64,000 nt of DNA from Isoetes taiwanensis (lineage: Eukaryota > Streptophyta > Lycopodiopsida > Isoetales > Isoetaceae): NCBI GenBank assembly GCA_021234155.1, contig JAJEKV010000004.1, forward strand, positions 9,118,109-9,182,108. Direction: 5' to 3'. The notes beneath the pieces are model-generated. The model ran no database searches, was not told the DNA's origin, and worked only from the letters and a program-made list of their open reading frames with translations. A program made the position numbers and the translations under genes. This document shows, in pieces, positions 11,928 through 25,200 of this stretch (position 1 is its first letter; each line of letters starts with the position of its first letter).

Positions 11928-12644
11928 AAGGGAAATTTACTAAAATAACCTTAATTATTGACTTAATTCCCAAAAAGCCCTTTGTATTTTTGAAATTCCC
12001 AAAATGCCCTTAATTCTTAAGTATTTTCCCAAATAGCCCTTTGTATTTTAAAAATCACCAAAAAGCACCAACAATAGAGGATCATTTTCCAAGAGGAAGT
12101 GTTTCTTACATATGACAATAATTTGGAAAATAAATTTCAAAAATCATTATGACAAAAATATGCAACAGAAATGTCAAACAAAATTTCTGCAACTACCTTC
12201 ATTATGCCTGACATTACCACCGCGTGTGCATTTATACACATGCTTTTCTCTATCCATGTCTTTTGTCCTATCCCCTTTGCTTTTATGCCTGCCAGGACGA
12301 TGACATGTTGCAGGAGGTAGCAATTCATTATTTTGAAGAAGTTCAATATTTGGAGGATAGATACGAACATCATATAACCTGGATGGGTATAAAGCAACTT
12401 CCTCACAAGATGCCCAAAAGCTTCTCCTTCAATACAATTTTTATAAAAGCATTAAGTTAGTTGTCTTTGATCATTTCTGGTATTAGAATGATAGGCTTAT
12501 CTCTAGCTTTTGGAGATTTTTAAATTACAAGGGGCTATTTGGAAAAAATACTTAAGAATTAAGGGCATTTTAGGAATTTTATAAATATGAAGGGCTTTTT
12601 GGGAATTAAGTCAACAATTAGGGTTATTTTGGTAAATTTCCCTT
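11928..12644. repeat. Fold-back element with about 130-bp arms
   Basis: The left arm (11928-12060) and right arm (12505-12644) are about 90% complementary, starting 'agggaaatttac' and ending 'gtaaatttccct'. Each arm is built from a repeated motif like 'cccaaaaagcccttt'. The 440-base centre is not part of the palindrome. It contains a short open frame with 'DDDMLQEVAIHYFEEV' that I cannot assign. No clear target-site duplication was found. Confidence 0.8.
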
Positions 12645-12775
12645 ATAGAAAATAAGGCCCTAGCTGCGTCCTTTTATGAACGGGGTTTTTTAATTCTACA
12701 TGGCAATGAGCTTATACACAATTTTGTCCATTATTGGGTTTTTCTTCAACAGGTATTACATTTCTATCACATGCC

Positions 12776-15700
12776 TTATAATTCTTCTTTGAAAAGCTGT
12801 CTCCCAATTAACATGCGCCTGATTTCACTAGTACCAGCTCCAATCTCGTACAATTTCGCATCACGGAGAAGTCTTCCAGTTGGGTATTCATTCACATAAC
12901 CATTGCCTCCTAGACATTGTATTGCCTGAAACATAATCAACGTGAAGGACTAATTTGCTTAAAAGGTTCTTTTACAAATCAGCGAGGTCCCGATTAGTTG
13001 GAGGCAAGCTTTTAACTAAGTAGCTCAAACACTTCCTAAAAAGTAAGACCAAGCAAAGCAAACGGCAATACCTGCAAAGCAGTTTGTGTAGCATTCTCTG
13101 CAGCAAAAAGGATTACCGCAGCACAATCCTGCTAGAGCAACAATGGAAGCTTTTAGCTAGGTCCGTTTTTCAAATTTGACTAAAATCTGAACGTGAAGAG
13201 GAAGAAAAACTGCTGAATGAAAATATTCAGCTTCTCTCTTAAGAAATAGACTAGGTAAAGTCCAATTTTACTCGCCTTTCGATCAATTAAGCCAGAATCG
13301 CAACTTCTTGCAACTGAGTAGACAAATGCTCTGCATATCGTAAAAGTATATCAGCCGGACAGAACAACGCAACATATTACTCGAGAAGATTACGGTTCAC
13401 CTAGAAGCTTGCATTTTTGTATACATGTCAGCCAGCTTTGCCTGAGAAAAGGTTGGAATAAATGGCATCAGACAGTGAAGTGTCCAGGGTAATGACTAGC
13501 GCAAAAAATGCATCTTATTCATGACAAAAGGACATGCGAAGGATCTGAACTGTGAGCTTTGCCTACCTGCATTAGTTGGAACTCTCCAATTGGTTTACCA
13601 AATTGTTCCCTCTGACGAACATATGGAACTACCTCATCCATGCATGCTTGCATGAGCCCAACGGGTCCAGCAGCTAAGACTAGTCTCTCCAGATCTAAGC
13701 CTGACATCATAACATAAACCCCTACATAAAAGATACACACGTTTACCACATTGTGAATTTACAACATGAAAGCAGTATCAGTAATTAGATGCTTCGCCTT
13801 GATCTGTTAGACATAGATTGAATGTACGGAAGTACAAAATAGCACCTTTTCCCTCCTCTCCCAGGATATTTTCTTTTGGAACAAAGCAGTTATCAAAAAC
13901 CAACTCGCAGCTGTGAGCAACATATTGATTAGCATCCAACTCAATTATACCATTCGATAATACAAATACATACGTGTCGCTTCCCCGCATTCCTAGTTTG
14001 TCCAATTTCTGTGCCGTGCTGAAACTGAAAAATACATATTTTCAATGCACAGTTATACTACATCATAACAAGAAATGGTGTTGGTGTTTTAATTATAATA
14101 AAATACAGCACGAAATCTTCCTTAGCATCTATAGAAGAGTGACGCGATAACCCATCCAGCCATTTGGATTTGAAAATAAATTTAACCATTTTTGTGACGG
14201 AGGGCTGTTGGCAAGGAGTTTTTGGGCTATTATTTTTTGAAGGAGCTCAAACTTCCAGAAGAGGGTAATATCTACCATACCAAAGGATAGCATTACAAAA
14301 AAAATGCACTATTTTAAACCTTGCAAAATACAATTCTTGATCCATTTGATGCTGATTCAGAGCTCGCTTTTCAAGCATAAGGAGCTGAGCAGATGCTTCC
14401 TCTCCTTAGGCTATATTGGGTCCAAAATGAAGGCATAAAATCCATAGGCACTGTATGCTGTTGTGAGCACTGACATACTGACACTCTATGAGACATCAAA
14501 GCAAGAACTAAAAATAATTGCATACCCCTCCATTCCTTTCTCAACAATGAAGGCGGTGATTCCATGTGCTCCAGCAGTTGTATCAGTTTTAGCGTAAATG
14601 ATCTGGTCCAAGAATGCACCACATAATGATAAGAAACATGATTTGGAGTCGCATTTTTGGGTTTCTCCCTTATGGAATTGCCATAAAATTAAAACTTTAT
14701 TGATTTTTTGACTACGCCATTTTCTAAATTGCTCAAGACTGAACACAATATGGTATCTGAATCTAAACAACATATAAGAAAGTATAGAAGTGCAAAGAAG
14801 AATGCACTCCATTATATAACGTTTAAGTTCACATCATAAGGGCCATGACATACATGCCCTTAATTCTATATTGCTATCCTTCCCTAAGCCATCTATGTTA
14901 TGATCCAATCCTGCTTTAGGTCATGCTGATGTGGATCTAATCCTTATCCAAATCAAAATCCGAGCTCCGTGAAGAAACCTGGCAAGGTTATGAAGGCCTT
15001 GCTCAGAACTGACTCGAAAAAGCCGATTTCCAAACCTCTGAATACTTCATGCAGCATGCTCAGATTCAAATAGAATTTGGCAAAGCAATTTCCTGTCATG
15101 TTCGACCCTCTTTCACAGCAATCACCAAATCCAACCTTAATTCTGGCTCTTATACCATATTGGTATTTCAATTTAAACCTGAGGGAACAGGGAAATGCAA
15201 ATAGAGAGACTAAAGACAAATTAGGGAGCCAAGTGCTGATCTATTGGAAAAGGATGTCCTACTTGATGGCATTTCTTATACACACTTTCCTTAGCCTTGC
15301 TGTTAGCATTTGGCCGCACATAACTTCATGCTTCAACTCTTCAAACCTCTAACCTTGTTATGCCAATTTTGCATCTTATGGGGGGCTAGAAGCAAGTCAC
15401 ACATGGTATCCTAACGCTCCCCCTTAACAGTTTCAGCTTATCACATATTCTCGACCATAAGCTGAAATTGTTGGCTGGCAGGAAATTGTCCCCTGAGAAC
15501 AAGAGATGTGCATTGGGATGAGTGTAAACGCTGAGTAGTACTTAGATTGCCACTGTCGAGCTGTTCTTTTAAGGTCCTTCCAAAGCTCTTTTCGCCGCAA
15601 TGCCTCCTGCATCTCTGCAGGTAGAGCTTTGTATTCAGCTTCCATTGTCCTGATGGAGTGTATTGAACTATTTAGGCATCCAATTGAATATGTTGGGCCA

Positions 15701-18700
15701 AGAGAGGAAAAGGTCCCAGTACTGAACTTTCCCATGTGCCTGCCTGCATAATCAGGTCAACAACTTCTTCGCATGTACATTCAGCTCAACTTTGGTAACA
15801 TAAGTAACCTTCCTTGAAAATGCATCAGTGGATGCTTTGATGCCTTCCAATGCATGTATGTACCTGGAAAGGAGATGTACGCACGCTAAATCACGGATCA
15901 AATAAAGCAAACATCCTACAAGGCTCTTGTATGGGATACTGTCACAAAGGTCGTAAACCCTTAAAAAGCTCTGATCATGAAATACCAATATCTAATCCTC
16001 CTCATCCAGAAAGAGAATAAAATTGCATTTTTGACCAACTTTATTTACCAAGCATTTGAGCCTCTGTTCTCTTGAAAGACATTGCTAATTGATGCCAGAA
16101 ACTTGCGACAGCCAAATGCCTTGTTCTTTTGCTTTTTCCTACATCAACTGTCTTGGGAGAAATCTTTGAAAGATGCTTTGATATATCCTTTGCCAATGGC
16201 CCTTTTGACCATAATGGAAAGAACTGTGATCGTCATCTGGTGTGTGAGAGTCCCCTAGAAATAATAGGCACCAGCTTTCCATCTCAACTCTTTTGACTAT
16301 TATGTACTTGCAAATTCATGGAAAACTCCTTCCCATTTCCAAGCTGTTCTAGGCCAACCTTTTTTTCTATTAGACAAAATAAAGCCCAAGTAAGGCAGAT
16401 AAGTAGGTAGCCTTTAAATATCAGCCTCTCGACTCAAGCCCGCCACATATCTTCTTATTCCTCAGCAACTGTCTAAAATGCTGCATTAAGCTGCAAGAAA
16501 GAGGCTGCATATTCTAATAATATGTCATTGCAATGATTTGTTAACGTTATCTTGGACAAGATGAGTCTCTCCTGTTGTACCTATCCTTTAGCTGTTAAAA
16601 GAATCCCCACATCAAGATCTTATATGTAGATTGAGTGAGGCATTTGAGGGATCAACATTTGCCGAAAATCAAGTTGGGTTGGTGAGGCGGATGCAAGCAT
16701 GACGTCCAGAGAAATTTAGCTATTACATTTGTCTCCCATATACATCCAATGGATGTATGCCTAATAAAGTAGTAAGAGTTACCAGCGTGTTAGCAACTGG
16801 ACCATTTGTGCACCACATTTTGTTTCCATTAATAATGTATCCATCTTTGACACGTTCAGCCTTGCATTTCATACTGACAACATCAGAACCAGCTGCAAGA
16901 AGACACTTAAATTATAAGTGATAAAGAAAACTTGTTCTCAAATATGAATGGCACTAGTGAGTGAGAATGCAAGCTAGCATAGAAGGACCTCTTGCAATGG
17001 CTTATGGGTTCAATCAGTATCATATGTGATTTATCTTCACTGACTGCTTAAAACTAAAATAATGAGCTGGTGAGTACTTACCATTTGGTTCACTCATTGC
17101 TAGAGCCCCAACATTCTCTCCACTGATCAGCTTTAGAAATGCAACCACAACACATTAGTGCCCTTTGAGAATATAAAAGAAACCACACAATGCAAACAAA
17201 AGATAGTGAATTCATTTCCTTTAGCAACTTAAACTTAAAAGTAGGGAAAAGAAATAAGTTACTATTTACATGACGCTGAGTATTCTTCACCCTCTTAGGA
17301 GCATAACATCATTCAAAGGAGGAAGATATTAATGTCTACTGTGCTCTTTGGATCTACAAGGCCAGATGATTAATATACTTATATCAAACATAATGTCGGG
17401 TCATGTGCTGGTGAGATATATCAATGCTCCAACCACTGCCTGTACAAGGTGGTGGCAATACGATTCCCCTTTCAGGACAAGCTCTAACTTAGCCCCTAAT
17501 AGCAGATTATGTCTTATTCGTTGAGCAGGCATGTGCTGATGTGGCATCCACGTAACTATATTCAGAATATACTACAAAAGCCAAGCCAACCCATCGACTT
17601 AATTTTTCCATTTGTTTTACTCCGTCTCTTTCCTTTTTTGTTGATTCTTGCCTAGATCATAGCTCTTATCACCTACGACAGAGGATATACAGGCTTAGAA
17701 TCTCCATATGAGACTTCCTGCAAGTTAAGTTTATAAACTGCTTCCCTTTGAGCTGAATACCAAAACTTGGCCCCAAAACGGATTATGCCTCAATCAGCAG
17801 TAAAGAAAATTCCACCCTTAACCTGGCCCTGAGAAGGCTTCCAAATACTTGTGAAGACAAAGGGATCATTAGACATCATCTGAGTAGGCAAGATTCTATG
17901 CATCTCTGGACTAGCAAGAACCTCCACCTAAGATCTACAAAAACTTCCACCTAAAACATGTTTGTCTTTGAGTAATAGCCACGTTTTAGCATGTACCAGG
18001 CTTAGTTCACATGTCCATTCGCTGCTCAGCTTATGCGGATATCAAATGTAAATATGCCATGGAGGCATGTACATTGCTTCAATTGTTCGAAGATTTTTAC
18101 GAAGGTGGTGATACTGTATGTAGTGTATCAAAAGCTATACAGAAACCAAAACAGCTTTCTGGAATTCGCTTCTTCTATAATGTGCTTATATATGATCATC
18201 ATAGAGAAACTCATCCCAAAATCATCACTGACAAAAATTTCCAGCGGCTTGTTGGATTTTCGATCATATAGATGTGTCTTATACAATTGGAAAACCACAC
18301 TTTAAGAAGCTGATGAGCAGATCTGTAGAGAAAAAAAGTAAAGCAGCCATCCATCGATGATGAATCCGACTTGGAGCTCCTCAGCCTTTCCTGTATGGAA
18401 TTCACATATGGCTCCTTCAACACGTAGGCCTGAGGAGTGTCTGCCTACCTTGGTTTAGGACATAAGTTCATATTGCTGGATGTGTGTTTTCCAACATTGA
18501 ACTGAGAAAATTATGAGAGACAACACATATCCCTAACCTTAATTTGGAAAGAAAGAAAGAAGGAAGAAAGAATTACGAATATCTACTAAATCATGATCCA
18601 TCTAGGATTGTGATAGCCTTATTAACTTACAATGCTAAGTAAGACGCATTATAAGTAACAATCATAGCTTTCCAAAACAAGTTCTATACTTAGATAAGAA

Positions 18701-20717
18701 AAATACCTTTGGTAGGTATTTTTCCTTCTGAATCTCTGTGCCATTGCGGACCTATGAATATATTTACTGCTTTAGTAACCCTTATTCCTGATATGATTCA
18801 TTTTTTATCATTAGTCCTACCAGCTGGTTTACACACAAATTTGAGTGAGCCCCATATGACAATCCAACTGAACCTGATGCACGACTTATTTCTTCCATTG
18901 CTACACAATGGTATAGATATCCCAATCCGAGACCACCATATTTCTCTAATAGAAGAAAAAAATCATCTTATTAACATCTATGTTACAAGGCATCACATGC
19001 ATCCTAGGATGAGATATAATCCACACAAAAGTATAAATTTTGTTCTAATACAATATCTGTTGAGATTCCAGACAGAATGAAGGGATCATGCGACTCATGT
19101 CAACAGAGAAATAAAGTCTTTACCAGGGGCTGTGATCCCATGCAAGTTGAAATCTCCCATCAGTTTCCACAAGTTCACAGTCTGCATTACATGCATCCAT
19201 CTTATGAAAGGCCATTAAGAAGAAAATGAAGGAATTAAGTGGTAATAATTGTACCTTTGGAAAAGAATTTGTAGAGTCTATTTCTGCAGCATGTGGAACC
19301 ACGTTTTCAAGTGCAAACTGCCTGATACTCTCCTTGAACTAGAAGGGACAAGCATCTCAGTAGAGAAACTACTTATTATATATGATGCTCATATGATATA
19401 TGGTATGTTAAGAAAGTCACGATAAAATCATAAATATTTTCTTTTCTACCAAATTTGAGTACCGATATCTTATGGTTAACATTCAGATCCCAAGGTATTC
19501 AAGAAATGCTTCAACCTTTGTGTAAACAAGATCTTTACATCGGTTAGATGTCATCCTCCTGCACCACATAATTCTCTTCTCCAAAGCTTAACTTTGAAGA
19601 GCAGTTTATAAGATGCGGAGATAATAGTTCATGCCAGAATCTGTCTTTGAAGTATTCTTGGAGGAATCACGGCATCTACAACTGTTTTCCAGTTGCTTTA
19701 ATGAATTATATTTGCGTCACCTTGTACTAAGATTTGCCTATCAAAAGCTCCTTCCATCAAGCCAACATATATCCTCTGCTTGTGCTGATGTTCTACATGC
19801 CTTGAATCAGCGGTTTTAGGCAAATGGTAGAGCATAGGGGGAAGTTACTATTCCTGGTGATGCATTTGTTTCAACAGATTGCATGTTCTAATTGTTATTC
19901 TACAATGCTATTTTATCTAATATCTGTCCATGAACGAATAATGCTTCATCCCTTCAATATTGTTTTGTCAATTGCAGCAGAATGGAGAGAAGTTGGCTCA
20001 ATAGACTCCCTTCATTTTAGAGACACTTTTGCCTGGTGCGATATACCTTGCCTTATTGATCTATCAAATCTTATATTAAAAAGTAGAAGCTAAAGGACAT
20101 CCACAACAGATCATTCCAAACCTGTCACACTTTCCTGTCAGGCCAATAATCCAATGAAATTATGTTTTCTTCGAAGAAATGATGCACCTGCAAGACGGTT
20201 TCATCGACAAGCACTCCTGTAGACATTTGGCGACCTCTTCCCTGCATAACACACCAAGGCGTTGGGTTTACAAAATTGAAGCTTACTATACAATTCCTGT
20301 AACTAGCTTCACGATATAGCTGTCTAGAGAGTATATATTGGTATTGGTCATACAGAGCAAACGAGTACTAATATGTACAAATGGTGGAAAGCGATTCCAC
20401 CATATATCTAAAGAAAATGTGTGGAAATGCTTTGATCTCTTAAATGCGTACTAAACGCAATTTCAGCTTCACCAATGCAACCTAAACATTTTCCCATAAA
20501 TTTTTGTCGTAAGGATTCCTTATCATTATTGTTCAGAAAATTGTTATGAGATGGCTAATTCTCAAATTGCAAATTCGTAAAAAAGGTCCGTAAATCAAAA
20601 GGAGGTAATGAGCTGGCTCAAGGAACAATAGCTCACCATGAAAGGAACGAACGATCCAAGCAAAGAGGATGAGGATGCAGAGCCACGGACGAGGCGACAT
20701 AACCCGCGGGTTCGCAT
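12776..20717 (-). CDS. IVD: Isovaleryl-CoA dehydrogenase, mitochondrial
   Basis: Flavoenzyme of leucine and branched-chain acyl-CoA catabolism in mitochondria; it oxidises isovaleryl-CoA and passes electrons to ETF. Sixteen exons (minus strand, 5' to 3'): 20637-20717, 20188-20241, 19255-19338, 19124-19181, 18821-18945, 18707-18751, 17082-17130, 16783-16892, 14526-14602, 13974-14024, 13846-13910, 13567-13721, 13401-13441, 13276-13330, 13072-13128, 12776-12925. They join in phase to 1257 nt (418 aa plus stop), close to the usual plant length of about 409 aa. The N-terminus is Arg/Ser-rich with no acidic residue, as in a mitochondrial presequence ([12 protein letters not shown]). Acyl-CoA dehydrogenase landmarks are intact: 'YGAHSNLC', 'AMSEPNAGSDV', 'WCTNGP', '[12 protein letters not shown]', '[11 protein letters not shown]' (with the Glu expected to be the catalytic base) and '[21 protein letters not shown]'-type C-terminus ending KEEL. 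All introns are GT-AG except one GC-AG. No stop or frameshift was seen; it is probably functional. Confidence 0.95.
13129..13275 (-). other. GC-AG intron of IVD
   Basis: The exon ends ...CGAAAG and is followed by GCGAGTAA instead of a GT. The acceptor is ...CTAGCAG before GATTGTGCT. Splicing here joins 'IDRK' to 'DCAA' in phase, matching the family. The nearest GT (4 bases further on) would break the frame. AAG|GCGAGT fits the known GC-donor consensus. Confidence 0.8.
15433..15990 (-). pseudogene. Copia RT/RNase H fragment inside an IVD intron
   Basis: The minus-strand frames read '[14 protein letters not shown]' then 'LSRYIHA' (end of copia reverse transcriptase) at 15752-15988. They then read '[17 protein letters not shown]' (RNase H) at 15433-15735. 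The fragment sits in the 2.2-kb intron 14603-16782, in the same orientation as the gene. It is broken by stops and has no LTRs in view. It probably accounts for part of the unusual length of this intron. Confidence 0.8.
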
Positions 20718-20850
20718 ATTTGCTAGCATAGATGAAAAGAAAATGCTCGATTGCAGGCGAATTTATTTTGTTGCTTCCTTTTTTCCTTAAATTTGAAAAT
20801 TTGAAAATGTTTTCAATGGTCGTTATTCTAACAAGAAATTTATCGAGGCC

Positions 20851-21084
20851 GCGAACATTTCTTTTGTTCCTAACATGTGGAGTTAGAGCCACTTTAATGC
20901 GCGAACATTTCTTTTGTTCCTAACATGTGGAGTTAGAGCCACTTTAATGCCCAATGTCTGATAAATTCCTCAATTCCTATAGCATTGTGAGGGTGAGGCT
21001 TGCTAATGCCGCGGTGATAGATTTCTTTAGTTCCAAACATGTACAGTTAGAGCCACTTTAATGCCCAACGTTTGATAGATTCCT
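20851..21084. repeat. 50-bp tandem duplication upstream of IVD
   Basis: 20851-20900 and 20901-20950 are identical 50-mers starting 'gcgaacatttcttttgttcc' and ending 'gccactttaatgc'. A third, diverged copy with its 3' flank is at about 21021-21084 ('agagccactttaatgccca'). The repeats begin about 130 bases upstream of the IVD start codon, so they lie in its promoter or 5' UTR. No clear TATA box was seen between them and the start. Confidence 0.85.
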
Positions 21085-22140
21085 GAACTAAATTCACATA
21101 GTGTTCTTGCTAGTGCTCGCCTCAACTTGAAACTTGAAATGACAACCCTCCCTTTTATTATCCTGCTCCAATGTGCAACTTGCAATTAGGATTTCTTTTG
21201 GACCTTCGGAACCAAGGGAAATTTAGCTTTGGTTGTCTTGTTGCACCTGATATTTTATTCTTTCCTTGTTGTGTGCAGCTAGAACTTTTAGCAGCTAAAA
21301 AATTATATTATCTGTTCCAAATGTCGATGGGACCTCAGATCCTATTGATAACTATAAAAGAGCATAACTTCTATAAATGTTAACTTTTGGGCAAAATGAA
21401 ACGAGTATCAAGAAAGAAAAGCATTTCATGCTTGGATGTCTTGCACAAACTGGTAATACTTATACTTTATTTGCACGGGTAGACTTTGACCCTTAACAAA
21501 CATAAATAGGGTTTCCTTTATTTTGCAAGATTATACATCCTCGAAAATCCACCTTCTTGCAGATAAGTGGTTGCTATTAGAAATGGTCATCCGGCATTTG
21601 TTAGTTGGAGAATGAGATGCGTGTTGTTAATTTGAAATGTGTGCTAAAAAATAATAATAGAAGGCAGTGGCATAGTAATTAGGTCGGTTTTAAAAAAGGG
21701 ACGAACGGTGCAGGGCACAAATAGAATAGCGTAGGGCACAGATACATAGATTGAGCAGTTGGACGGGTTGAATCTGGATGGAAATCGGATCAAAGAAATC
21801 GGATTGCGCAGCAGAAGCACGAATTTGTCAGCGTCCGATTTTTGTGTTAAGAACCGGCAGGAGGCAGACCAAAAGTGTATATTATAAGTTTTGATTCCAA
21901 AATCTCTTATGTTGGTGGACAAAATTGAAGGAGAATTTGACCACTTTGGATGATCCGTGTATGCAGTTAGCTATGTCCCCATTTGCAAGAAGAATTAGCA
22001 GGAACGAGACGAAATTGACCAGACTATTATTTGCTTGCTCCGGTTGCTTTGGGTTGCTCAGCAATCTCAACAATCTATGTCAGTTGATCAATGGTTTTCC
22101 TTCTGTTGAAAGCAAGTAGCTTCACACATAAGCACAATTT
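21085..22140. other. Unannotated stretch between IVD and unit 1
   Basis: No gene recognised. Short open frames (21171-21383 plus, 21644-21922 minus) lack known domains. The left boundary of unit 1 must lie in or near this stretch, but no terminal repeat could be identified. Confidence 0.4.
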
Positions 22141-22214
22141 CATTAATTTTGGACAATACCTGAATTTATGGACCATTTTTTAATGCACTTGCATGAATGA
22201 CTCTTTTTCATACA

Positions 22215-25200
22215 CTAATTGACATCCCCTGCGAGTGCTGCATATGTCTCAGCAGCATGCATAGGTATCTTGATAGTATTGGGTATCTTCTTCTTGTTTG
22301 ATGGCTCCCAAGCGTAGTCGATAGTCTCTAGTTCTATGCGGTCACTTGCAGTCGTTGGCCTCCACCTCTTCTTCCAGCAATTGGCATAATTAGCTGGGTA
22401 GACTTGGTTGCTCACCGGGATTGGCTCCCACCAAGTGACCAGAATAGTCTCAAAGTTCTCCTTCTTATCATCCATTTGTGGCTCCTCAGTAGCTAGGCCC
22501 ACCCAAGTTGGGCACAACACATCATCAGGGCGTGCCATAATAAACATACCTTTCTTCAAATCTTTGTATGGATTGAATTCCGGTACAGGTTTGTCCTTCC
22601 ATGGACCGACATAAGGAGGAGTGATAGTAACAATGGGTTCCACCACTATCGCTACATCAGGTGGAGCTCGCTCTTGCCTAGTACGTGGCCAGAAGTCATA
22701 ATAAGTGCCTATGTCACTGGTGATCTTCCCCAGTTCTTGCAAGAGTCTCATCCAATATTCAATTGTGGACGTGAACTATGCCGAGTACTTGGCTGTTTCT
22801 GGAGCACCGTTGTTACTGGTTGAACAAACAACCCAATGCAATATATGCTTGTGGATATTGTTTCGCAGCAGGCCAAGGTCCTTCACCGATTTCTTGGGAG
22901 GAAGCAGCTTAGGATATCATGGGCTTGTCGTCGTCTTTTTCTTTCCACATCTTTATTCCACCAGCAGGCAACCAATCCATGTAAATGGGTCGAGCTTTGT
23001 AATACATGACTGGCCAATCACCATTCATAGCGAATCTGAAAGTTAGAGGGGTGGTGTGACCCGTCAATCTATCATCTCCATCTGGTATGTAGCCTTCTAT
23101 GAAACCATTCCAATCCGGAACTTTGTCAACAACATAGGACACAGGTGTATTCAAGTTGCATTTGTGGAATTCATACAGCAGTTCTGGCATTGTCAGCACC
23201 TCGGCCTTCTTTAAAAATGAGGAGAAGTTACCAAACAAGGCATCGATATCCTCATGTGTATGACCAGGCATCATGAACCCTAGCTCAATCTCTTCAAACA
23301 CACCAAGATATACTAGGTAAGAAAGATAGGAGAAGACATACCTATTATTGTTCTATCCAGATGCGTTGTCCAGCTGCAAATAAAGTATCTTGGGCAGAGG
23401 CTTCAATGATGGTCCCTCTGCATGTGGCAAATTAGCAGGGATGCTGCTATTGGATAGTGACAACTTTGACTCCAAGGCCGTGGTGTCTCGCAAGAAGGAG
23501 ACCCATTTTGGAGCAGATGATTCAGGCACTGACAAGTGGCCTCCTGCATACTCGTGGACCATCTCTAATCTCTTCAAGATGCTATTCAAAGAACCTACAT
23601 GGAAGTTAGAGTCATCTGGCCATAAGTGCAGGGCAAAGTTCCCATAGCTTCCCTTTCCATGTCCATGAGCCAGTGCACTAGTCAATGACGTTTTGAGCTT
23701 GTCAAGTCTCCAGAGAGACTTGACAGATTGTTGCAATTTCGGAATCATTGTTTTCGCTTGATCCATTTTGTCGTGAATAATACAAACATATTGGCCAGGG
23801 TACCTGTGGGAGTATAATCTCCGCGACTAGTACTGTGTGTGACATGAGGCCTGCTCTAGTCTATATACTCTTCTTTGATCATGCAGTATCCTCCTCTCTC
23901 CTTCATCCTTGGTCTTCAGTAACTTTGTACGGATCACCTCGCACGTATCGCATTTGGAAAATACAATTTTCTTTGCGATACTGACATCCCGGAAGCCCCG
24001 CCTCCACGTTCTATGAAACCCAGTCGGAGATACCTTCTTGCCAGTCAGTGCCACAACTTCTGCATTAACTTCTTCGAGAATGCTGGACTTCGTAAACATT
24101 GCAGGCAACTTCCTGATGTTCTCTCTTATCCCGTCCTCGTTTCTCCTGCTGCGGTGGGGCAAAGATTCACAGTTTTCCCTCACAAACATGGAAAACACAG
24201 CCTCGCATGCCAATGTCGAGGAACGAGGCTTCATGGTGCCGCAGTTGCCATGTTCGGCCTTGCGTGCACCCTCAAGGAATTGGGCCTTCCACTTCAGATA
24301 TGCCGACTTTGAGATCCCGAGACCGAGGTACCACGCCCTCTCACAGACGAGATTCCCTTGCAGCACTAGCCGTCCCACTCTTCGATCTTTCATGTTGTTG
24401 TCGAGCATGTCATAAACAAAAGTAACCCTATCACTAGATTTCATGGCAAGGAATTCCTTTCGCATGTTAACAACTTGATTCGTAGAGAACTTGACGCAAC
24501 ACCTATTTTTGCAGCACAAGGTCCTCCTGTAATTGAGGATAGCATTCTGAGTGGTGAGACGAACTAGCTTTGGTGGCCTTACAACCTTCCTGGGCTGCCG
24601 GGAATAAAATGTATAATGTCGTTTTTCATAGTTTGAGTGCTTCTGATGCTCTGAGCTGCCCTGGCTGGACACTATATCTGCTTCCTGTTGTGGTGCCGCG
24701 GTCAATATCTCCGAGACCTTCACTCCGCCAACATGAACGAGGTCATTGTTCCATCTCACAAGCATCCCCAGTTTCGGGAGCTACAAGCATCCCTGGCAAC
24801 AAATATTCACGAGGAAGGGGGACCGATTAATGAATACTCCCACAAACTTAAAACCCAGAAACTAGTCACACACTGCATCATCAGGGCCAGTGAATGATAT
24901 GAATCTCTTTCCGACGATAATGGACTCGCAAGAGTGCCATATCTCACAATCCATTTCAAGAAGCGTATATCTTGTCAGCGGTTGTGCCTCCTTCCCCACC
25001 TCTGTCCGCTGTCTTTTTTTGGAGACGTCATTAACAGACGACTCACGAACATCTTCACTTCTACAGAGAACGAATGAGCCCCTGGCTTCTGCTATTATGT
25101 TTGCATCTGGAGTCGACCAAGGAAGGGTATGGTGGCCTTCGATCACTTCCTCCACACCAACGCTCACTACTCCATTCGGTATTTCCTTGAAGTAGCATTG

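Noticed and set aside
20533-20892. 119-codon minus-strand open frame as a separate gene
   Set aside because: It covers the IVD first exon in a different frame; the in-phase ATG at 20717 gives a mitochondrial presequence that joins the rest of the gene.
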